Origin: Confluentibacter flavum
Lineage (GTDB): Bacteria; Bacteroidota; Bacteroidia; Flavobacteriales; Flavobacteriaceae
Assembly: GCF_002843175.1 (NCBI RefSeq)
Contig: NZ_PJEO01000011.1
Span: 62,001 to 126,000 of the forward strand
DNA: 64,000 nucleotides
Direction of reading: 5' to 3'
Positions 8,816-17,359 of this stretch are shown piece by piece; within the stretch, counting starts at the first letter, position 1; the number at the start of each line of letters is the position of its first letter. The position numbers and the translations under genes were made by a program. The notes beneath the pieces were generated by a model. The model saw nothing but the letters and a program-made list of their open reading frames with translations, made no database searches and was not told the DNA's origin.

Positions 8816-10726
8816 ATGAAACACACCACCACACTAAACTATTTTATGGCATTAGTAATTTGCTTCTTTACTTCCTGCAAAAGAGATGCTGTAGTAACTG
8901 AGGCAGTTGTCATTCCAGAAGAAGAGCCTAAACAAATAGAATTTTTGCCTTTTACTGAGTTTAATTTAAACGATTTATCTTCTTTTAAACCAACAACAAA
9001 TAATTGGCAGATTGTAGGTAATGCTGTTGCCGACAGGGTTAAAGAAAGAACGTTGACCTTTTCTGAAGGAACAGGGATTTTAGTAAATTCTGGCGATAAA
9101 GATGCTAACGGACATATTTTCACGTCTTTTGAGCATGGTGACATAGAAATAGAATTGGATGTTATGATGCCCGTAAAATCAAATTCTGGATTATATTTTC
9201 AAGGCAGATATGAAGTGCAGCTATTTGATAGTTGGGGTGTTAAGGAACCACAATATTCTGATATTGGAGGGGTTTACCAAAGATGGGATGGCGCAAGAGG
9301 TCAGGGAAAAGAAGGATTTGAGGGGCAAGCGCCAAAAACCAATGCCGCTAAAGCACCTGGTTTATGGCAGCATTTTAAAATCATTTTTCATGCGCCAAAG
9401 TTCGATGCCACTGGAAATAAAATTAAAAATGCTTGGTTTGAGGAAGTTTGGTTGAATGGGGTTTTGATACAAGCTAATGTTGAGGTTTCAGGACCAACAC
9501 AAGCGGCAGCTTTTGAAGATGAAAAACCTAAAGGCTCTTTAATGATTCAAGGCGATCATGGTGCTGTAGCCATCAAAAATATTCAGTATAAACTCTATGA
9601 AGACAAAAAATTTTCATTTTCCAATATAGTAAACAAAGAATTTGAAGGCAATTATCAGGCTCTAATAAATATGGATAGCATTAGACTGGCAAGTGAAAAA
9701 GAAGTTAATAATATCGATTTGTCAGAACTTGCATTAAGTAATTCAAGAAAAATTGTGTCTTATTCAGGAACTATGGATATCCCAGCTGCTGGAGTCTATC
9801 ATTTTGGAATGGGATTAAATGGTGGTGGTTTATTGTTGATTGACAACGATACCATTTTTAATTTGAATGAGGATTATGGCTATGAATTCCAACAGAGATT
9901 TGTCGAGTTGACTTTGCAAAAAGGCTCCGTGCCATTTGTTTTAGTTTACAACAAAAAATTCCCATGGAGGGGAGAACTTGACTTAAAAGTGGAAGGTCCT
10001 GGAATACAAAGTTATACCCTTCTGGAACCCATAACCGACACAAGACCTAGAAGACCACAACCAGAAAGAATTCTTATCGAACCTAAAGAAGATATCATTG
10101 CCCAAAGAACCTTTATTATGCATAAAGACATAAAGAAGGTATTTAGCATTTCTGTAGGTAGCCCATTTGGTATTCATTATGCATTCGATTTATCAAGAGG
10201 GTCGTTATTAATGGCCTGGGATGGTCAATTTTTAGATGCAACCCCCATGTGGGAATCTAGAGGTGAAAGTCAATTGGTGGAGCCAAATGAATTTCATGTG
10301 GCAATTCATGGAGGTTTTGAATTTGCCTATTTGGAAAGTGAAGATTCCAATTGGCCAAGTATGGACGACGATATTGGTTTTAAACAGTTGGGTTATGAGT
10401 TTAATCAAGAAGGAATCCCCATGTTTTTAAGTCAAATCAATGGAACAAGTATTACCAATACATTTAAACCATCATCTAGTCAGCGTAAAATCGAACGACA
10501 TATCGTTGTAAATGCTGATAAAACTATTTGGCATAAACTAGCCGAAGGGGAACGTATTGAAACATTGCCAAACAATACCTATATAATAAACGATGAAAGT
10601 TATTATGTTGATGTATCTGGAAGCAGTAAGTTCAAACCAATTATTAGAACCATCAATGGTATGGATGAGCTTATCGTGAAAATTCCAGCAGGGAAACAAA
10701 ATATTAACTACAGTATTATCTGGTAA
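8816..10726 (+). CDS. DUF1080 (3-keto-disaccharide hydrolase-like) lipoprotein
   Basis: A 636-residue lipoprotein; the lipobox ends at Cys21 (FFTSC). Residues 45-260 are a DUF1080 domain, a concanavalin-like fold found in 3-ketoglycoside hydrolases and carbohydrate-binding proteins (DIEIELDVMMPVKSNSGLYFQGRYEVQ split by typical strands, then GVYQRWDG, GLWQHFKIIFHAP, GSLMIQGDHG, VAIKNIQY). Residues 270-420 resemble a PA14-like sandwich (VYHFGMGLNGGGLLLIDN, GSVPFVLVYNKKFPWRGEL). The last 200 residues are unclassified beta structure. It lies 17 bases upstream of the propeller-cupredoxin gene, so the two are almost certainly one operon. I infer joint oxidation and cleavage of a saccharide in the envelope; the substrate is unknown. 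Confidence 0.8.
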   Translation: MKHTTTLNYFMALVICFFTSCKRDAVVTEAVVIPEEEPKQIEFLPFTEFNLNDLSSFKPTTNNWQIVGNAVADRVKERTLTFSEGTGILVNSGDKDANGHIFTSFEHGDIEIELDVMMPVKSNSGLYFQGRYEVQLFDSWGVKEPQYSDIGGVYQRWDGARGQGKEGFEGQAPKTNAAKAPGLWQHFKIIFHAPKFDATGNKIKNAWFEEVWLNGVLIQANVEVSGPTQAAAFEDEKPKGSLMIQGDHGAVAIKNIQYKLYEDKKFSFSNIVNKEFEGNYQALINMDSIRLASEKEVNNIDLSELALSNSRKIVSYSGTMDIPAAGVYHFGMGLNGGGLLLIDNDTIFNLNEDYGYEFQQRFVELTLQKGSVPFVLVYNKKFPWRGELDLKVEGPGIQSYTLLEPITDTRPRRPQPERILIEPKEDIIAQRTFIMHKDIKKVFSISVGSPFGIHYAFDLSRGSLLMAWDGQFLDATPMWESRGESQLVEPNEFHVAIHGGFEFAYLESEDSNWPSMDDDIGFKQLGYEFNQEGIPMFLSQINGTSITNTFKPSSSQRKIERHIVVNADKTIWHKLAEGERIETLPNNTYIINDESYYVDVSGSSKFKPIIRTINGMDELIVKIPAGKQNINYSIIW

Positions 10727-10743
10727 TCTTAAAGAAAATAATC

Positions 10744-12705
10744 ATGCAAAATATAAATAAGATATTAAAATTAGTATTGTCTTTTTGTTTGTGCCAATTG
10801 TCTTTTGCACAGGTATCAAATGATTTACAGAAAAAAGAGTCTGAGTACTACAAAATAATCACGGTGCCAATTCCTAATGATGTTATTCTAGAAGTTGGGG
10901 GATTGTCTTTAACAGATGATGATAAATTAGGGGTTTCAACCAGAAGGGGAGACGTTTGGTTAATTGATAAGCCGTATAGCCAAAGCCCCACCTATAAAAG
11001 ATATGCTCATGGATTACACGAACCATTAGGGTTAGCTTACAAAGCTAGCGGATTTTATCTATCTCAAAGAGGAGAACTTACCCGATTAGAAGATAAAAAT
11101 AATGATGGTGTAGCTGATGTATATAAAACCGTTTATTCATGGCCTTTGTCGGGAAATTATCACGAATACTCCTACGGTCCAAAATTCATGAAAAATGGTG
11201 ATATGTTGGTCACTTTAAATCTTGGGTGGATTGGTCATGGTGCTAGTTTAGTGAAATGGCGAGGATGGATGTTAAAAATTACTCCTGAAGGAGCCATGAC
11301 ACCTATAGCAACCGGATTGCGTTCGCCAGCTGGTTATGCCATTAATGGTGATGGTGATATATTTTATACTGAAAATCAAGGAGATTGGGTCGGTTCTGGT
11401 AGAATGACACATCTGGAAGTTGGAGATTTTGCAGGAAATCCGGAAGGATTAAGATGGACAGGCGAAGCTGAATCTCCAATAAAAAATTTAAAATTTGAAG
11501 ATATTGAACCGGAATCTGGACTGACTTTGTATGAATATGCAAAAAAAGTACCAGCATTAAAAGCCCCAGCTATATGGTTTCCTCACACTATTTTAGGGAT
11601 TTCAACATCAGACATGCTATACGATACAACTAAAGGTAAGTTTGGTCCATTTGAAGGACAGATATTTGTTGGCGACCAAGGTCACAGTAAAATTATGCGT
11701 GTTTATATGGAAAAAGTGAACGGTGTATATCAAGGTGCTTCGTTTGGGTTTAAAGAAGGGTTTTCTTCGGGAATTTTAAGAATGATTTGGGGAAGTGATA
11801 ACAGTATGTTTGTTGGTATGACAAGTAGAGGATGGTCATCGACAGGGAAAGAGGACTATGGATTACAACGTTTGGAGTGGACAGGAAAAACTCCTTTTGA
11901 AATAAAAACCATGAACGCTTTAGCAGATGGCTTTAAGTTGGAGTTTACGAAACCAGTAAACAAAAAAATGGCTGAAGATACCGCCTCTTATAAGTTAACA
12001 ACATTTACATACTTGTATCATTTAACGTATGGTAGTCCTATTGAAGACCAACAAAGCGCCATGATACATAAAGCAGAAGTATCAGAAGATGGCATGTCGG
12101 TTAAACTTACGGTGCATGGTATGAGATTAGGGTTTATACATCAATTGGAAATTCCGAATTTAAAATCCACTACAGGAGAATTATTGTTGCACAACACAGG
12201 GTATTACACTTTAAATGAAGTTCCTGGAGGTGTTTTAAAATCATCTCAAATGAATGAGATGAAAACATCAGGAAAGGTCGTTGATCAACCTAAAAGAGTT
12301 ACTAAAATACCTAGTGCTTGGGCAGGTAAAATTGACAAAAAACTATTGGTGGGAACCATTCCTGGATTAAAATATGATGTCACTGAATTGGTTGTTGATA
12401 GAAATAGCAAAATTGAGCTGACTTTAAATAATAATGACGATATGCTCCATAATGTGGTTGTTACTAAGACAGGAGCAGACACACCTACAAAAGTTGGGGA
12501 AATGGCATTGAATTTAGGCTTGGATGGCCCAGACCTTAACTATGTTCCAAATTCAGATTTAGTATTATTCCATACGGGTATTGTTGGTCCAGAAAGTTCT
12601 GAAAAAATTTATTTTCAAGCACCTAGTGAACCAGGGACCTATTGGATTGTTTGTACATTCCCAGGGCATTCAATGACCATGAGGGCAAAGTTCATTGTGA
12701 AATGA
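10744..12705 (+). CDS. beta-propeller dehydrogenase-like protein with C-terminal azurin-type cupredoxin
   Basis: A 653-residue exported protein (signal peptide MQNINKILKLVLSFCLCQLSFA). Residues 35-380 form an NHL / glucose-sorbosone-dehydrogenase-type propeller (LGLAYKASGFYLSQRGEL, MLKITPEGAMTPIATGLRSPAGYAI in successive blades, FVGDQGHSKIMRVY). After a connecting region, residues 540-653 are a plastocyanin/azurin domain. Its type-1 copper ligands are all visible: His in MLHNVVVT near residue 566, then Cys637, His642 and Met646 in CTFPGHSMTM, the exact azurin spacing. The fused copper domain suggests electron transfer out of the propeller active site to a periplasmic carrier. It is co-transcribed with the DUF1080 lipoprotein. 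PQQ binding is assumed from the fold, not shown. Confidence 0.82.
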   Translation: MQNINKILKLVLSFCLCQLSFAQVSNDLQKKESEYYKIITVPIPNDVILEVGGLSLTDDDKLGVSTRRGDVWLIDKPYSQSPTYKRYAHGLHEPLGLAYKASGFYLSQRGELTRLEDKNNDGVADVYKTVYSWPLSGNYHEYSYGPKFMKNGDMLVTLNLGWIGHGASLVKWRGWMLKITPEGAMTPIATGLRSPAGYAINGDGDIFYTENQGDWVGSGRMTHLEVGDFAGNPEGLRWTGEAESPIKNLKFEDIEPESGLTLYEYAKKVPALKAPAIWFPHTILGISTSDMLYDTTKGKFGPFEGQIFVGDQGHSKIMRVYMEKVNGVYQGASFGFKEGFSSGILRMIWGSDNSMFVGMTSRGWSSTGKEDYGLQRLEWTGKTPFEIKTMNALADGFKLEFTKPVNKKMAEDTASYKLTTFTYLYHLTYGSPIEDQQSAMIHKAEVSEDGMSVKLTVHGMRLGFIHQLEIPNLKSTTGELLLHNTGYYTLNEVPGGVLKSSQMNEMKTSGKVVDQPKRVTKIPSAWAGKIDKKLLVGTIPGLKYDVTELVVDRNSKIELTLNNNDDMLHNVVVTKTGADTPTKVGEMALNLGLDGPDLNYVPNSDLVLFHTGIVGPESSEKIYFQAPSEPGTYWIVCTFPGHSMTMRAKFIVK

Positions 12706-12732
12706 TACTATTCTTTTATTAGATATTTAAGT

Positions 12733-12765
12733 AAAAAAAGGGCAGCAAATAGTTGCCTTTTTTTA
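12733..12765. terminator. bidirectional intrinsic terminator
   Basis: A-run, GG(G)CA ... TGCC stem and T-run between the convergent cupredoxin and DoxX genes. The symmetric A and T tracts let it serve both directions. One G is bulged. Confidence 0.6.
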
Positions 12766-13185
12766 TTGCTGCATTTTAAAATAATAATCTAATGAATGCT
12801 TGCCCGAACCATATAATAAGAAAAATGAACAAATGAATAAAGTAATTATAGCCAACATTAAATTACCAGTATTCATTTCTCCCATGAAATTGATGAGGAT
12901 TGCTCCAATTAAAATCGGTATTTGCGCAATAATGGCCCATCTGGTTAATAATCCAAAAGCAATTAAAATGCCGCCAAGAAAATGCGCTGGAGCAACATAG
13001 TGAACAATGATCATACCACCTGCCATATTTTGTAAAGGCTTAAATAACGACATGAGCATGGCCGTATCAGACATAAAATGAATTCCTTTAATAAATAAAA
13101 ATATACCTAAAGCAATTCGAAGTAAATCAAGTGGTAAATAGGTATGACTATTTGCCCACTTATTAAGTGTTTTTATTGTATCCAT
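12763..13185 (-). CDS. DoxX-family membrane protein
   Basis: A 140-residue protein with four hydrophobic helices (about residues 20-38, 58-80, 85-102 and 108-128). The pattern LRIALGIFLFIKGIHF near the N-terminus and APAHFLGGILIAFGLLTRWAI in the middle match the DoxX/SURF4 superfamily. Members are small membrane subunits linked to redox complexes, but many stand alone without known function. It reads convergently with the cupredoxin gene, so any functional link is only suggestive. Confidence 0.75.
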   Translation of the reverse strand: MDTIKTLNKWANSHTYLPLDLLRIALGIFLFIKGIHFMSDTAMLMSLFKPLQNMAGGMIIVHYVAPAHFLGGILIAFGLLTRWAIIAQIPILIGAILINFMGEMNTGNLMLAIITLFICSFFLLYGSGKHSLDYYFKMQQ

Positions 13186-13242
13186 GATTGAAGTTGTTGA
13201 TTTTCAATAGAAAAGATACAAAAAAAAATAATATAATTAAAA

Positions 13243-14871
13243 TTATACCTGTAAAATCCCCATGTTAAAAGACTTTTCAATAGGGGCATGGTTTGCCGCT
13301 TCAATGCCCATACTAATCCATTTTCTGGTGTTTAACGGGTCAATAATGGCATCGGTCCAAATCCGGGCAGCAGCATAATATGGCGATACTTGATTATCGT
13401 ATCTGTCTTTTATTTTATTAAAAAGTTGTTCCTCTTTTTCGGGAGTGATTTTTTCGCCCTTTTTCTCAAGCGAGGCTTTTTCAATTTGAAGTAATACTTT
13501 TGCGGCCGAGTTCCCACTCATAACTGCTAGTTCGGCACTAGGCCATGCAACAATAAGTCTTGGGTCATACGCTTTTCCACACATGGCATAATTTCCTGCT
13601 CCATAGCTGTTGCCAATAATAACAGTAAATTTTGGAACCACACAATTACTAACAGCATTCACCATTTTTGCACCATCTTTAATAATGCCGCCGTGTTCAC
13701 TTTTGCTACCAACCATAAACCCAGTTACATCTTGCAAAAATAGCAACGGAATTTTTTTCTGATTGCAATTGGCTATAAATCGGGTAGCTTTGTCTGCACT
13801 ATCATTATATACCACACCACCAAATTGCATTTCACCTTGTTTGGTTTTTACAAGTTTGCGCTGATTGGCAACAATGCCAACCGCCCAACCATCTATTCTT
13901 GTGTAGCATGTAATAATCGTTTTGCCATAACCTGCTTTGTATTCATCAAATTCTGAGTTATCCACCAAACGTTTGATAATGTCGTACATATCATATTGTT
14001 CCACACGGCTTTTTGGTAAAATGCCATAAATATCTTCAGGATTTTCCTTAGGCTTTTCTGGGTTAATTCTATTAAAGCCAGCTTTGTTGTAATCCCCAAT
14101 CTTATCAATAATATTTTTAATGGTATCCAAGGCATCGGCATCATCTTTAGCCTTATAATCGGTAACTCCAGAAATTTCACAATGCGTGGTAGCACCACCT
14201 AAAGTTTCATTATCAATGTTTTCCCCAATAGCAGCTTTTACCAAATAACTTCCGGCTAAAAAAATACTCCCTGTTTTATCAACTATTAAGGCTTCATCGC
14301 TCATAATAGGCAAGTAAGCCCCCCCAGCAACACAACTGCCCATAACGGCAGCAATTTGGGTAATGCCCATACTGCTCATAATAGCGTTGTTTCTAAAAAT
14401 ACGTCCAAAATGCTCTTTATCTGGAAAAATATCTTCTTGCATAGGTAAATAAACCCCGGCGCTATCTACCAAATAAATAATGGGCAATCTATTTTCTATA
14501 GCGATTTCTTGGGCACGTAGATTTTTTTTAGCGGTTATAGGAAACCAAGCACCAGCTTTTACAGAGGCATCATTAGCAACAACAATGCATTGTTTACCTT
14601 TTATATACCCAATTTTAACAACCACACCAGCTGAAGGACATCCGCCGTGTTCTTCATACATATTGTCTCCTGCAAAGGCAGCAATTTCTATCGATTTAGA
14701 GTTAGGATCCAGTAGATAATTTACACGCTCATGAGCCGTCATTTTACCTTTGGCATGTTGTTTTTCTAAGGCTGCTTTACCACCTCCTAAATGTACTTTA
14801 GCAAGCTTTTTGTTGAGCTCTGATACAAGCAGTTTATTATGGTCCTCATTTTTATTGAACTCTATATCCAT
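13243..14871 (-). CDS. acyl-CoA carboxylase beta subunit, methylcrotonoyl-CoA type
   Basis: A 542-residue carboxyltransferase subunit that moves carboxyl from carboxybiotin to an acyl-CoA. Both crotonase-like halves are visible: the N-terminal half with KGKMTAHERVNYLLDP, VDSAGVYLPMQEDIFPDKEHFGR and GSCVAGGAYLPIMSDEALIV; the C-terminal half with LQDVTGFMVG, HGGIIKDGAKMVNAVSN and SYGAGNYAMCGKAYDPR. The phrase around GSIFLAGSYLVKAAIGE followed by LGGATTHCEISGV matches methylcrotonoyl-CoA carboxylase beta (leucine degradation) better than propionyl-CoA carboxylase. No biotin carboxylase or biotin carrier gene is adjacent, so its partner must be elsewhere. Full length. Confidence 0.88.
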   Translation of the reverse strand: MDIEFNKNEDHNKLLVSELNKKLAKVHLGGGKAALEKQHAKGKMTAHERVNYLLDPNSKSIEIAAFAGDNMYEEHGGCPSAGVVVKIGYIKGKQCIVVANDASVKAGAWFPITAKKNLRAQEIAIENRLPIIYLVDSAGVYLPMQEDIFPDKEHFGRIFRNNAIMSSMGITQIAAVMGSCVAGGAYLPIMSDEALIVDKTGSIFLAGSYLVKAAIGENIDNETLGGATTHCEISGVTDYKAKDDADALDTIKNIIDKIGDYNKAGFNRINPEKPKENPEDIYGILPKSRVEQYDMYDIIKRLVDNSEFDEYKAGYGKTIITCYTRIDGWAVGIVANQRKLVKTKQGEMQFGGVVYNDSADKATRFIANCNQKKIPLLFLQDVTGFMVGSKSEHGGIIKDGAKMVNAVSNCVVPKFTVIIGNSYGAGNYAMCGKAYDPRLIVAWPSAELAVMSGNSAAKVLLQIEKASLEKKGEKITPEKEEQLFNKIKDRYDNQVSPYYAAARIWTDAIIDPLNTRKWISMGIEAANHAPIEKSFNMGILQV

Positions 14872-14993
14872 TTACAGTTTGTTTGATGCTAAAGTACAAA
14901 AGTTGATTTTCCTATGAAATAGTTATTTTTTATTTAAATTTAGGCTTTATAGTCTTAATAAAATCATAAAATATATTACATGGAAATATATTC

Positions 14994-15025
14994 CTTGGAA
15001 AATAAATTTATTATGAGTATATTTG
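14994..15025 (+). promoter_or_regulatory. Bacteroidota-type promoter for the FMN reductase operon
   Basis: TTG at 14995-14997 and a perfect TAnnTTTG box (TATATTTG, 15018-15025) with a 20-base spacer. The start codon is at 15049. It fits the consensus of the primary sigma factor in this phylum. Confidence 0.55.
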
Positions 15026-15048
15026 CTCCATAATTAAAATATATCATA

Positions 15049-15579
15049 ATGAAAAACATAATTGCTTTTGCGGGTAGTAACAGTAAAAACTCAATAAATA
15101 AAGATTTGGTTACTTATGCGTCAACCTTAGTTGAAAACGCAACCATTAATATTTTAGATTTAAATGATTTCGAATTACCTCTATACGGTATTGATTTAGA
15201 GCATGAGCAAGGTATCCCTGAAAATGCCCATAAATTTTTAAATTTGATAAAAGAATCCGATGGTATTTTGTTGTCATTGGCAGAGCATAATGGCGCTTAT
15301 TCCACGGTTTTTAAAAATCTATTTGATTGGCTGACAAGAATTGAAGGAAAAATGTTTTATAACAAACCCATGTTATTAATGGCAACGTCGCCAGGAGGTA
15401 GGGGAGGATTATCCGTTCTAGAGATAGCAAAAGGTAGATTTCCATTTCACGACAGCAACATAGTGGAAGTTTTTTCATTGCCTTTTTTTGGAAATAATTT
15501 TGCGGACGGAAAAATTACAAATGAGGATTTTAATGGTCAACTAAAAAATGCCACTGAGCAATTTAACAAACAAATTTAA
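15049..15579 (+). CDS. NADPH-dependent FMN reductase-like flavoprotein
   Basis: A 176-residue flavodoxin-fold protein. The FMN phosphate loop is visible near the start (AFAGSNSKNSINKDL). Further signatures are NILDLNDFELPLYGIDLE, a central LAEHNGAYSTVFKNLFDWL and a later ATSPGGRGGLSVLE. This matches the ArsH/SsuE-like NAD(P)H-dependent FMN reductase family, which reduces flavins, quinones or metals. It heads a tight cluster with a GNAT protein (2 bases apart) and a MarR regulator (11 bases further), so the reductase is probably controlled by that regulator in response to a redox or aromatic ligand. Confidence 0.85.
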   Translation: MKNIIAFAGSNSKNSINKDLVTYASTLVENATINILDLNDFELPLYGIDLEHEQGIPENAHKFLNLIKESDGILLSLAEHNGAYSTVFKNLFDWLTRIEGKMFYNKPMLLMATSPGGRGGLSVLEIAKGRFPFHDSNIVEVFSLPFFGNNFADGKITNEDFNGQLKNATEQFNKQI

Positions 15580-15581
15580 TT

Positions 15582-15866
15582 ATGGAAGTAAAGCAATCAG
15601 ATAACGAAAAAAAAGGGTCGTTTTATATTGAAATAGACAACATGAAGGCTGCCGAAATGACTTATACGCATGCAGGGCCCAATAAAATAATTATTGATCA
15701 TACGGAGGTTAGTGATACTTTAAAAGGACAAGGTATTGGTTATAAATTAATTGATGCTGCTGTAGTATATATTCGTGCTAACAACTTAAAAGTAATTCCT
15801 TTATGCCCTTTTGCAAATGCTTTTTTTAAAAAGAGAGCAGAAGAATATGCAAATATTTTAGCTTAA
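15582..15866 (+). CDS. small GNAT-type N-acetyltransferase (YidJ/NATD1-like)
   Basis: A 94-residue minimal GNAT domain. The acetyl-CoA loop is seen as GQGIGYKL (residues 50-57), preceded by IIDHTEVSDTLK and followed by KVIPLCPFANAFFKKR. These features place it in the short N-acetyltransferase family typified by human NATD1. It starts two bases after the flavin reductase stop and shares its operon. The substrate is unknown. Confidence 0.85.
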   Translation: MEVKQSDNEKKGSFYIEIDNMKAAEMTYTHAGPNKIIIDHTEVSDTLKGQGIGYKLIDAAVVYIRANNLKVIPLCPFANAFFKKRAEEYANILA

Positions 15867-15877
15867 ATTAAATAGAT

Positions 15878-16315
15878 ATGGGAGATATAAGTAAAGACAT
15901 AAATTCAAAATTTGCCAACAATAGAATTAAAGCGTTGTTGAATATTTTATATACAGCAAACTGGATTTCAAGTTATCAAAATGAATTTTTTAAAGCTTAT
16001 GGAATCTCACCGCAACAATACAATATCCTTAGAATATTAAAAGGTGCAGGAGAACCTATTAATGTTCAAATAGTAAAGGATAGAATGATTGAGCGTTCGC
16101 CAAACGCCACGCGTTTAATGGATAAGTTATGCGCAAAAAAATACATTGAAAGATTAGCTTGTTCAGAAGACAGACGAGTTGTTAAAATAGTAATTACCCA
16201 AGAAGGAAAAAATCTTTTAGAGTCTATACCGGATAGTTTGAATAACGATTTATTGAAAAATTTAAACGAAGAAGACGCTGAGCAGTTAAGCAATCTGCTT
16301 GATAAAATGCGATAA
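15878..16315 (+). CDS. MarR-family transcriptional regulator
   Basis: A 145-residue winged-helix dimer of the MarR type. The DNA-binding part is visible as QQYNILRILKGAGEPINVQ, then RSPNATRLMDKLCAKKYIER, with the wing SEDRRVVKIVITQEG. The last 35 residues (about 110-145, ESIPDSLNNDLLKNLNEED) are the helical dimerisation end. It is the last gene of the reductase-GNAT-MarR operon and is the likely ligand-responsive repressor of the promoter at about 15 kb. The ligand is not deducible. Confidence 0.9.
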   Translation: MGDISKDINSKFANNRIKALLNILYTANWISSYQNEFFKAYGISPQQYNILRILKGAGEPINVQIVKDRMIERSPNATRLMDKLCAKKYIERLACSEDRRVVKIVITQEGKNLLESIPDSLNNDLLKNLNEEDAEQLSNLLDKMR

Positions 16316-16316
16316 C

Positions 16317-16398
16317 ATTCCTGCGATCCCGATAACTATCGGGAAGGAATCTATAAAAGTAAGAGTAATTAATAATCAGATTTCCGCCTCGCGGAAAT
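16317..16398. repeat. paired intergenic hairpins, candidate dispersed repeat
   Basis: Between the MarR gene and pirin are two palindromes. The first (16317-16350) pairs ATTCCT with AGGAAT around a perfect CCCGATA / TATCGGG core. The second (16380-16398) is ATTTCCGC / GCGGAAAT with a CTC loop. Neither has a T run, so they are not simple terminators. Their GC content stands out from the surrounding AT-rich spacer. They resemble REP-like intergenic hairpins of Flavobacteriaceae. Confidence 0.5.
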
Positions 16399-16503
16399 GA
16401 AAAAATTAAAAGTTATGAACCGAGCCTGAATAATGAGTTCAATTGGATTGAAAATTTTATAAGGCGAACACATTTTACCAAAATTTAAAATAGAAATTAA
16501 AAA

Positions 16504-17226
16504 ATGAAAACAATAATTCATAAAGCAGACAGTAGAGGATTTGCAAACCACGGTTGGTTGGAAGCAAACCATTCATTTAGTTTTGCAAACTTTTACGATT
16601 CAGAAAAGGTGCATTTTGGCGCTTTACGTGTTTTAAACGATGACATTGTAGCCCCAAAAATGGGTTTTGGAACACATCCACATGATAATATGGAAATCAT
16701 TACCATTCCATTAAAAGGCTTATTAAAGCATAAAGATAATATGGCTGATGAATGGATACCGGTTAAGCCTGGTGAAGTTCAAATAATGAGTGCTGGAACA
16801 GGTGTGCAGCATTCTGAAATAAATGGTTCGGCAGATGAACATTTAGGGTTATTCCAAATTTGGGTAATGCCAAACAAACAAAATGTAAAACCGCGTTACG
16901 ACCAAAAAGCGTTTGATGTAAATGAACGGAAAAACAAACTTCAAACCTTGGTGACATCCATTGATGAAAACCACGACGGAAGCTTAAAAATACATCAAGA
17001 CGCTATCATATCTTTAATAGATTTAGATAAGGGAAAAGTATTTGGGTACTCGCTGAAGAGCAAGAACCATGGCGTGTATGTTATGAATGTTTATGGCAAA
17101 ATAATTATAGACAACACCACTTTGGAAACTCGAGATGCGATAGGCGTTTCAAATACGGAATCATTTGAAATTAGTGTAGAAGAAGATTCAGGTATATTAT
17201 TTATTGAAGTGCCCATGACCTTTTAA
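16504..17226 (+). CDS. pirin family protein (YhhW-like)
   Basis: A 240-residue bicupin. The N-terminal cupin carries the pirin metal-binding pattern: FGTHPHDNMEIITIPLKG, followed by AGTGVQHSEING and FQIWVMPNKQ. E. coli YhhW of the same length class shows quercetin 2,3-dioxygenase activity in vitro. The physiological role is not settled; redox sensing is proposed for some members. It starts after the hairpin pair and ends at a strong terminator. It may be a separate transcript, although it neighbours the reductase-MarR operon. Confidence 0.9.
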   Translation: MKTIIHKADSRGFANHGWLEANHSFSFANFYDSEKVHFGALRVLNDDIVAPKMGFGTHPHDNMEIITIPLKGLLKHKDNMADEWIPVKPGEVQIMSAGTGVQHSEINGSADEHLGLFQIWVMPNKQNVKPRYDQKAFDVNERKNKLQTLVTSIDENHDGSLKIHQDAIISLIDLDKGKVFGYSLKSKNHGVYVMNVYGKIIIDNTTLETRDAIGVSNTESFEISVEEDSGILFIEVPMTF

Positions 17227-17234
17227 AATAATAT

Positions 17235-17261
17235 AAAAGCATCCTCTAGAGGATGCTTTTT
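17235..17261 (+). terminator. intrinsic terminator after pirin
   Basis: A perfect 26-base palindrome whose arm is AAAAGCATCCTCT, ending in a T run, 9 bases after the pirin stop. Nearly the same GCATCC / GGATGC core recurs after the OmpA gene at 18582. Confidence 0.85.
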
Positions 17262-17359
17262 CATATAACCGATTATTTATACTGTTCAAAGTATATATTT
17301 CACTAGCCTTTGTTATTTAAATATTATTGCAACTTTAAAATTAACCCCAAATTTAAAAG

